Positions 56,111-64,000 of a DNA stretch of 64,000 nt are shown here, piece by piece; the stretch's first letter is position 1; each line of letters opens with the position of its first letter. Below the pieces are notes generated by a model. It saw only the letters and a list, made by a program, of their open reading frames with translations, was not told the DNA's origin and did not search any database. The stretch covers positions 1 through 64,000 of the forward strand of contig JADDOH010000307.1 in assembly GCA_016648135.1 (NCBI GenBank). Reading direction: 5' to 3'. The stretch comes from Agrypnia vestita (Eukaryota; Arthropoda; Insecta; Trichoptera; Phryganeidae). A program made the position numbers and the translations under genes.

Positions 56111-57199
56111 AATATTATGTATATCCTTTATGCAAACAGTCATATTAAAAACGTATTGAGATAAAGGTCAGACACAGGTTTTTTTATAATTTTATTGTAG
56201 TTGGAGGGATGTCGCGATGACATTATCCCTTTCCATGTGGAGCAGGGGAGTGGGGACCTTTACGTCACTATTACCTTGACGTAAGGCCTTGCTTACGTAA
56301 AAAGAGACGACTTCTCAATTAATTTCACTGAATGAGTGAATAAAAGTTTTAAATGTGGAAAGGGGTAGCCCCCGAATTTTTGACATTCGGGAAATGTTAT
56401 TAGCAATTTTATATCTGGATTAGTTAATCAGAATATACATATCAATAAAGAACTCGAATAAAAAGTTGAAAGTATGTTCGGTGCACTCTGGCGTCGTGAT
56501 ATTTAAAACATCTAGTGTATAAGGTTATTCCGTCCAGAATGTCTAGGTCAACGCGAATATTTACAGCTCGCAGCATCATTTCCATCACCAGCAATGGTGA
56601 TTACAATTTTCCATATAGTTGTCAAAAAATAAGACACGTTGCATAATGCTTATTATTAAGAAAAAGGTGTTTTTTAATGTATAGGTTTTTTTACGCTCGA
56701 TTTATGGGACTAATTTTGTGAATGCGACAGGAACATGTAACAGGAAGTAGGAATGAAAAAATGTGCTGATTTCGGGTGATCAACTTTGGCATAAGGCTTC
56801 GCAAGAAAATGTAAAATTCGATTAATTAGAGTTACGTTGAATTTAGATTTCTAATATCTCAGGATAACTTTCGTTATCTAAAAATATCAACATTCAAATC
56901 TTTAAGCGCGTTTTTCTTGAAACAGCATTCTTCAAATTGGCTAGCAGTAGACCTAAAACAATTTTTAATCAATATTTTTAAATTTGAACAGTGCCTAAAA
57001 TATTAAATTATTTAAAGAAATACTTACGATTTTGATCATTTAAAAATATTTTGAGTTACACCTGTGTTCGATATACGTGACGTCACGTTAGCACAGAAAT
57101 AGATTTTTACAGAATATTGTCTTTTTTCTTGTGTGGAAATACTGATTTGTCTGTATCGAAATTTATCCTAACCTTCATAGTATCAGTTACCTAGTCGTT
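56111..57199. other. no gene recognised
   Basis: AT-rich sequence. No ORF above background and no family recognised. Confidence 0.4.
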
Positions 57200-57452
57200 T
57201 CGACAAGTCTCGCTATCTCGCTGTTGAAGTGACAGGATAGATTTTCTCGTCCCCTGCCCTGTAAATTATCGTCTCGTCTCGATATTCAAGAGTGCATATA
57301 GATTATCGTTTCATCACCGCTGGACGACTGGTTTATCGCGTGTTGGATCCAACCGAGTGAATTAAGTGTTTGGTTAGGTTAGGTTAGGTTAAGTTAGGTT
57401 AGGTTAGGTTAGGTTAGGTAACAGCTGGAAGGGGCGCCGATAAACAATAAGG
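57200..57452 (+). promoter_or_regulatory. candidate non-coding first exon with TTAGG array
   Basis: A less AT-rich stretch ends AACAATAAG followed by GTGAGT at 57453, a consensus splice donor. Just before it lies the TTAGG array and GGCGCCG. It could be the 5' UTR of a plus-strand gene that continues beyond the window, but no initiator or downstream exon can be shown. Confidence 0.3.
57372..57420 (+). repeat. interstitial (TTAGG)n array, about 49 bp
   Basis: Nearly ten units of GGTTA with one variant (TTAAG). TTAGG is the ancestral insect telomere repeat. Confidence 0.95.
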
Positions 57453-59071
57453 TGAGTCGAAACGTCCCTTTCTCGATCATACAGTCCATTTCTCATCTCG
57501 TCACTCCTCTAAACCTTCTCAATTCCTAATCCCATTTCCCTCCAAATATTACCCCTTCATCCCCACGTACGTGGCGAATCGTGTCGCGTAAACTTGATTT
57601 ACTCGATTTTTTTTTTTTGAACAAATTGTTTTTAAACTCTCATTTTATCAAAAATTAATATTTATAAAAACGGCTCCGTATTCCTCTAGATATTAGAGTA
57701 AAAAAAAGAAAAAAAAAGTTTTTTTGTTTTAGATTAAAAATTACAGTACTTGCGCTTCCAGCCGCAAACTCCCTTTCCAAATCGATTGTCTCTTCACGCT
57801 GCTGCAGATACGCCATTTTGTAAAATTTAATTATGAAAAAAAATGTTTTGTGCTTTTTACTTACCTATTAAAGTTATCAAACTCATTTTTCAATAACACG
57901 ATTCAGTAAATATAACAAAAATCCAAATATAAACCTTTTTTCAGTCGGTTACATAGTTAATATTTTAAAAAATGAGGGTAAACAACACTGTTTTATTCCA
58001 CTATATTTATTTTGAATTGTTAGAACGTTTTCGGGATTTCTCCCATTGTCAATAACAACACGTTTACAACTAAATTAAAGATAATTCGAGTTATTATTTT
58101 ATCAAAAGCACATCAATTTTTTAATCTACACTAACGACAAATCGGTCAGAAATACATTTAGCTCAATTTTGCTATTTGTATAGTAGGTAACGGTAACGTT
58201 TTATTTTATTTTATTAAGGCTATCCAACCTAGTATGGTATTTTTTGCGGTATAGTTTCTATACCCATCAATTAGTATGAGTTTGAATGTGGCGAATAAAT
58301 GTACGGGTTGATTGGAGGCGCAATTTCCGCTGTCAGTTTAGATGTCCCATTACAAATGACGTCACGGTTTTATGACCAATCCAAATACGTCTCATGAAAT
58401 TTCATACCTTGTATCCCATACCTTGGATAACATTGTATCTCCCATAGAATATCACCTGTTTCATTGACAGTTCTTGTCACTTGTCATATTTATCTGTGCA
58501 CTCTGCACTCTTGCGTCAGCCCTGTCATGTGTGGTGCTCGGAGATGTTGTGCAGTTCTGATTATTGAATTGAGTGGTTGTGTGTTGGTCATATATTAAAA
58601 AAAATATCACAAGGTTTTAGTAGTAAGCAGTTATCGGTAAAATTCTATTTTACCGTTTATTCGGTAAATAGAAAAATATTTATGGTGTGTTTCAAATACT
58701 TTTAACTACACTGCCAGGTACTATCTTTTCGGATGAATAATATCAAAGAATATTACTAATGTGTTTGTTTTCTGAAATAAAAACAAAACATTCTTCAATC
58801 AACTGGACAATCAAGTTGAGGTGAATATTTAAAATTGCTATCTTTACTAACCGTTGTGTGACGTAATTTAAAATATATGGTTTCTTTGCACCTCGATACA
58901 GTGTCGATACATCGAAGGTACATTCTTGTTTTGGCGACAAATTTAGAAAATATTTCGCATTGACCTTGTCGTGTAAGTACATATTGTTTGAGAATGAGTT
59001 TTAAAACATTGTGACAGAAGTGTAATAGATATGGCACAGTATATCAATTATCATGCTACATGAAGCAATGT
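57453..59071. other. no gene recognised; possible promoter near 58300-58620
   Basis: A less AT-rich patch at 58290-58600 contains AAATGACGTCACGG (a CRE-like palindrome TGACGTCA near 58357) and TGTGCACTCTGCACTC. It could be a promoter. Overlapping minus ORFs at 58743-59037 are unrecognised. Confidence 0.3.
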
Positions 59072-59113
59072 GAAGGATATAATGATAATGTTATGATTAT
59101 CATTATATCCTTC
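59072..59113. repeat. perfect 18-bp inverted repeat, 6-nt loop
   Basis: GAAGGATATAATGATAAT, GTTATG, ATTATCATTATATCCTTC. Confidence 0.9.
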
Positions 59114-59254
59114 CTCCTTCCTTGATAATGTTACTGGAATAATCCAAGACTATGGTCGCGTTGTTCATAAAATGAAAATAAGTATTTCACTATATAATTT
59201 AATGTCCTGTTAATTTAATCTAACTAAAATAATCGTAATCTAAATTAAACAAAC

Positions 59255-59307
59255 CAAACCTAATAACCTAACCTAACCAAACCTAATAACCTAACCTAAC
59301 CTAACCT
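59255..59307 (-). repeat. interstitial (CCTAA)n array, inverted relative to 57372
   Basis: CCTAATAACCTAACCTAACC followed by AAACCTAATAACCTAACCTA and two more units, with CCTAATAA variants. Confidence 0.9.
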
Positions 59308-60556
59308 CATATATTGCCTATGAAATGTCAAAATATGCAGTGCATTTTTCGGAACTTTAAAGTGTAACATCTTATTTAATACTTACTTTTTAAACGTAAA
59401 TTATCTTTCATTTTGTTATTAGCACATTCAATAATATAATGAAATAATCATTTTCGTTGTATATGCAACGGGACCATTATCTTGGATTTAACCCTGTTAC
59501 TAATTAAATATTTTCTGGCATCAGTATCCAAGATGTGTACATACATGCCTAATGAATATTATTTAAAATAACTTTCTAATATCTCTTACCTAACTAAGAT
59601 GTTTTTGACTAATGACTTTCTAATATCTCTTACCTAACTAAGATATTTTTATTACTATATTTATTTCTGTTTCTTACTATTCTATCCTGTTATTCGTTGA
59701 AAATAATCAAACCAAAGAAGTGCACTTGTAAAACACATGTTTTTCATTTAATTATGGTGTTAATTTCCCAAGTTAGTACACTGATGTAATCTCCTTTCAA
59801 TTATCAGGACTCCTTCCAGCTCGTGTAAAAAATTATAGTGTTGGATTAGCTACGCCGAAACAATAGTGTTGGAGAAGCTTTTGATGAGCCTTGTGATACA
59901 CCATCCAATTTCCGATAGAATATTTTCGCAAAATGCAAGATCAAAAGCTGGCTATTAGTCTCATCCTTCACCAGAAAGGAATCACATCATAAGTAGGCCA
60001 ATTAGTGTTGTTTGTTAACAATGTATTTTATTTTCCCTTGTATCACCCATTATTTGGTTGTAGGCTAATATATAAAAGCCTGTATGAGTATATTAGCATT
60101 TTTCTGCCATTTCCATTCCTTATGTGAAACATATGGCTGCTACAAAGGATAAATTCAATTATAATCCAATAATAAAATCCAAGGTTATGGTCATCATAAT
60201 AGATCCCTCTGAAAGTAACTATCTTTGGTATAGTTGAGTGTCCTAATTTTAAAATAAAACTGAATTGACGCTCAAATAAGTATTAAAGTAAATATTAAAC
60301 TAATATTTTGATAATTGCACCATACGTTTTATCATTTCTTAGACGATTAAAGAAAAAATAGACAAATTTACATGAAAATAATTTTATTTAAAAATAATAC
60401 CAAATGTTTATGTGAGTCATAGACAGTAGAAATATGATAAATACTGAACGTATGAATTTTTTGTATTTTGTTAATAGGTTTGATTTTTGTGGTTTGTGTT
60501 TCGAAATTATTATTGCATAATATTTTTTATTTTTTATGGTTCACATTTTTTTTTAG
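59308..60556. other. no gene recognised
   Basis: Contains a short tandem repeat of about 45 bp near 59566-59645 (CTTTCTAATATCTCTTACCT twice, followed by AACTAAGAT). Otherwise AT-rich with no ORF. Confidence 0.45.
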
Positions 60557-61474
60557 TACACGGGTGTACCAGAGCTAGCAGGAGCAACTTGGCCAGTAGA
60601 TTTCTGCCTATATTATGAGTCTAAAATGTTCAAGCAATCGTGAACTCATATCAATAGTTATGGAGATATGCAATATCAAAGTTTGCATTTTTTTTCAATA
60701 TTTCTGACTTATTTTTTGCAAAAAGTTCAACTGTCATTAAAGTAACTTATATAGATTATAAAAAATTCATTTGCTTCAATACAACTTAAATAAAATGATA
60801 AAAACCCTGTAAAAAAAAAATCAATTTTAGCAAGGTTTTTATCATTTTATTCGACTTAAAGTGAATGAATTTTTTATAATTGATATAAGTTACTGCAATA
60901 ATAGCTCAACTTTTTGCAAAAATAAGTCAGAAATATTTTTTTAAAAAATGCAAACTTTTGATAGATATATTCTATATAAGATATATATTATATATATATA
61001 TATATATATGTAACAAATGAACTTTCTTGAGAATCCCTCGCGTTTGCTGTAATGGTTGCCGTGAGAGACCTACAGGCCGACGTTTCGACTCATACAACTG
61101 TACACGTGCCATTGACAAGTGCTAAAAAGGCTCAAAACTACAATGACTGCCGTACTTGTTTCGCGGTTGACGATGAAAGTCTCCACGCCATACATGGCCT
61201 TTAGGGTCGATGGTCGAAACGTCGGCTTGGTCTTCCACGAGACGCATTTACAGAAACGCGAGGGAATTCCAAAGTTCTTTGTTCTACATACAATAACGCG
61301 TCTGCGGAAACCTCAAGCAAAACATTCTATAATATATATATATATATAATATATATATATATGCATATCTCCATAACTATTGATTTTTATTATGGTTGCT
61401 TGAACATTTTAGACTCGAACATAGGCAGGAATCTACCAATCCAGTTTCTGCTGCTAGCTCTGGTACACCCCGTA
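60557..61474. mobile_element. large fold-back element interrupted by another MITE
   Basis: ACACGGGTGTACCAGAGCTA at 60560 pairs with TAGCTCTGGTACACCCCGTA near 61455-61474. GAGTCTAAAATGTTCAAGCA pairs with TGCTTGAACATTTTAGACTC, and AATAGTTATGGAGATATGCA pairs with TGCATATCTCCATAACTATT. A second inverted pair (TTGCATTTTTTTTCAATATT ... TAAAACCCTG and its inverse, centre about 60815) lies within. (TA)n tracts at 60981-61008 and 61330-61362 flank the nested MITE. Confidence 0.75.
61008..61289. mobile_element. nested MITE with CCGACGTTTCG subterminal motif
   Basis: ATGTAACAAATGAAC and AATCCCTCGCGTTT at the left pair with AACGCGAGGGAATT and GTTCTACAT at the right. GGCCGACGTTTCGACTC pairs with GGTCGAAACGTCGGC. 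Situated in a (TA)n tract. Confidence 0.7.
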
Positions 61475-61748
61475 TATATATTTTTTTCTATGGTTCTTAA
61501 AGACTTGTATGGTGCAATTTTCGAAAATTTATAGTGTAATATTTGATACTTATTTGATATTTAATATTTATTTGAGCATAAATTCTGTTTCATTATGTAA
61601 TCAGGACACTCAAATATACCGAAGATACTTACATTCAAAAGGATACGTTATGATGATCTTATTTTTGGATTATGCCGCTGCAAAACTCTTATATTAACCA
61701 CGGTCCTCTGCCAGCCCTTCCGTGTCCTCCCCGGTCAATCCACATCCG
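61475..61748. other. no gene recognised
   Basis: A short Tyr/Ser-rich ORF (61509-61697) is not recognised. CCACGGTCCTCTGCCAGCCC at 61699 is GC-rich and could be the end of a retroposon. Confidence 0.35.
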
Positions 61749-61794
61749 CACAGGAAACACTCAGTGGAAATAATTCCGCTGAGTGTTTCCTGTG
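61749..61794. repeat. 21-bp inverted repeat with 4-nt loop
   Basis: CACAGGAAACACTCAGTGGA then A, loop ATAA, and TTCCGCTGAGTGTTTCCTGT then G. One T-G position is the only imperfection. Confidence 0.9.
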
Positions 61795-63789
61795 TTGTGT
61801 CATTAAACAGACATCTAAGATGCCAGGTTCCTATCAATGTGTAAGAAGCATGTTCAGTTTAGACTTCCTGCCGGTATTTGCAAAATCGGTCTTGTGTATT
61901 CAGGGTATAGTAGGCTCGATTATCTAAGGTGGTAGAGAAAAATATGATCCGGATGATCTCCGCAAAAAAAAATTAAAAGTAAGTACAAACACGCGTTTCC
62001 AAATTTGAAAAAATGCATATAATCACAGTTATACATACATGTGGAGCATATAAAATGAAAGAATAAATAATTAATTAAATCCGAAATAAATCGCTTAGGT
62101 TTGTAGTTAACAATCAGACTCGCTGCGTGCTCTCCCACTTGTGCCAAAATAAATACGCTATTGATGGAGATTCCTAAAATTTCGTGATTTGGGATGTTTA
62201 CAATTTAGCAATTCTCCGTGTCCGTTACTTCACAAGTCTTATATATTACTCACTTTATATTATTTAGTTGATAAAAAAACATTTTTACATTAATAAATAA
62301 TTTCAAAATATTTTCTACAAAAAAAAAGAATCTTTTATTGCCCCGGTTAATGCGACCCCAGATAATCGGAATCTAATTTGTACCGTAGTGTAGTCAGAAA
62401 TAATCTCATTTTTCAGAAATAATTTCATATTTTTTTTATGTTTTTCGTTAATAAGTAAACTCAATTACTTTTCTTGAATGATATTGAGTAATATCGGTAA
62501 GCTCACTTATTTTCTTCAGATGATAACGACTGGTATTAGTGGTATGGTAAAGATCTGAAAAAAGGCTGATTCTAGTACAGAAACATTAACCTTGGATATA
62601 TCTTGGAACATTACTGGTTGTTAGAAAATCTTAGTAGTACCTTTATCAGTGTTACACCCCGTGCAATAAAAAAGTCGCACCTATTGAAAACATAATTACA
62701 GCCGTTATTCATTTTACCTTATCAGTTGTATTTTGCTAATCGTTATATTTTACGTAAATAAGGAAAACTTATTTACATTCTTAAGTTTTAATAAACGTAC
62801 ATTTTATGGGGTAATAACAATAACAGGGGTTTAATTACTGAAGACTTCATTTATTAAGAAAAATGTCCAAAATATCTCTTCCAACTTCATCTTCTTTCCG
62901 CTTTCTCCCATTACCTGCTTTAAATTTTGTTAGCGCTTAATGGAAAGGTTTGTACGAAATTAGGGAGTGCGGCTACTTATGTTGTGCGGGGGGTATATGC
63001 TCATATTAATATTTGATTAATGCGCTGATAATGATTTTTTAAATGAAATTTTAATAAAATGTTGGATCGTCATGATGTTGCTTTATTATGTAAATACTTG
63101 CTACTGATCGCTGAATAATGCAAGTCAAGCATTTAGCGATAGCTCTTTTATTCCCTTGCCTATACGTGTTGTACCTCTCACATGTTGATAAGGACACTAC
63201 AAATATCAAACATTATAAATAATCAAAAAATGGGTTTCATTTATTTATTACATAATATTTTTCACTAAAGCATTAAACCCCTTGTCTAATTATTATTCAT
63301 TCTGCATATGTACATGCATTAATGATAAGGAACTGACCAACTTTGAGCCTTATTGTAATGCACTGGCCGGGGTGAACTCATTATGTGCTGCACATTATAG
63401 AGATAAGATATCAGGTTCATTACAGGTGTTAGATACCAGTGAAGGAAAACAAATTTCCTACAATGTTTTATTTTATTTTGTCAGTGTCAATGTCAGTCGC
63501 AACATGCACAATTGTTTCTGCAAATACTCTTTCTGTTTAAAAATGTCTTTATCTACAATTACCTTTGTTTCTGTTTTGAAATGTAAATGTTACATATTTC
63601 ATTGAGTACATTCTGCATTATTTAGAATTTGTTTATATTAAAAATTTTAACTTGATATTACGTCTATAAAACTTTATGATTTGTTTTATTATTTCTTCTT
63701 TGTTTTCAAAAATTTTGACTTTATAACAGTATATCTACAAGATGGGCTTAAAATCTAGACACACGGGCTAGTATGTATATTTTTTATGG
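61795..63789. other. no gene recognised
   Basis: The 107-codon plus ORF 63282-63605 starts at a TTG-type codon and is Cys/Phe-rich without a known domain. The rest is AT-rich intergenic sequence. Confidence 0.4.
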
Positions 63790-63995
63790 ATAAATATTTT
63801 CAATATGGTTTCCATCATCAGCGATGCGCATGTTGAAATATTTCGAAAAATTAATGTGTACATGTTGCAATAAAGCATTTGCTTCATCGATCCAAGTACA
63901 TTCAGTTGTGATATATTGCTTCAGATGATTTATCATTGATTTTCACTAAACCCTGTCTGTCTATTGAAATTTGTTAATTTGGCCATCTGCCAAAT
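63790..63995 (-). pseudogene. possible transposase C-terminal relic
   Basis: The minus strand reads NHLKQYITTECTWIDEANAL then HVHINFSKYFNMRIADDGNH and IENIYP before stop. The spacing resembles the last helix and NG.H.E-type ending of Tc/mariner-like transposases, but no catalytic motif is in the window. Low certainty. Confidence 0.25.
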
Positions 63996-64000
63996 TAACA
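63972..64000. repeat. 12-bp inverted repeat at the window end
   Basis: TGTTAATTTGGC, CATCT, GCCAAATTAACA. It may continue or be an element end beyond the window. Confidence 0.8.

Noticed and set aside
57600..57725. Poly-T and poly-A tracts as retroposon tails
   Set aside because: No recognisable body or target duplication next to them.

Overview
The window is AT-rich eukaryotic DNA, almost certainly from an insect. Supporting signs are mariner, PIF/Harbinger, hAT-like, jockey/CR1-like and R1-like elements, tRNA-derived SINEs, many fold-back MITEs, and interstitial arrays of TTAGG, the ancestral arthropod telomere unit. The frequent short words TACCTA/TAGGTA suggest a moth or butterfly, but that is an inference. 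Only one host gene can be supported, so the DNA is mostly intergenic and intronic sequence filled with transposable elements. Nearly all other open reading frames are element fragments or chance.

Layout. 1-713: 3' part of a mariner with an open transposase frame. 2215-2900: LINE remnant. 3816-8088: a hAT-like MITE split by a jockey/CR1-type LINE (about 3955-7760, minus strand) that has lost its reverse-transcriptase active site. 8846-10690: RTE-like tail repeats and a TIR element. 12534-14680: a candidate LTR and a GC-rich island between two copies of a local repeat. 15100-16190: decayed R1-type LINE whose Asp-Asp active site reads Asn-Asn. 16949-19117: fold-back elements. 19979-28790: three copies of one tRNA-derived SINE, a LINE tail inside an RTE-like repeat, and a TIR element.

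24905-34131: the last three coding exons of a plus-strand host gene. The splice phases fit exactly (140 + 125 + 86 nt = 117 codons including stop) and the exons carry a leucine-zipper-like segment. The introns hold SINEs, LINE pieces and an LTR. The 3' UTR begins with a GC-rich 12-bp repeat followed by a degenerate repeat of about 115 bp. 38317-39414: ten-unit satellite with a 111-bp period, whose units differ mainly at two sites.

46630-51342: the centrepiece, a nested cluster of PIF/Harbinger elements. A 713-bp non-autonomous element (TSD TAA) was entered at two TTA sites, by a 716-bp sibling and by a 3.28-kb composite that ends in an apparently autonomous copy. That copy carries two genes on opposite strands that interlock. 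The transposase (minus, 2 exons, 386 codons, D-D-E intact) has the second exon of the MADF-BESS gene inside its intron. The MADF-BESS gene (plus, 2 exons) has the second transposase exon inside its own intron. The transposase looks intact; the MADF-BESS frame is broken once.

51445-64000: more MITEs, LINE tails (one with a perfect 13-bp target duplication), a mariner deletion derivative inside a Harbinger-type MITE, TTAGG arrays in opposite orientation, a large fold-back element interrupted by another MITE, and several near-perfect hairpins. No CRISPR array or rRNA gene was seen, and no functional tRNA gene; the tRNA-like sequences belong to SINEs.
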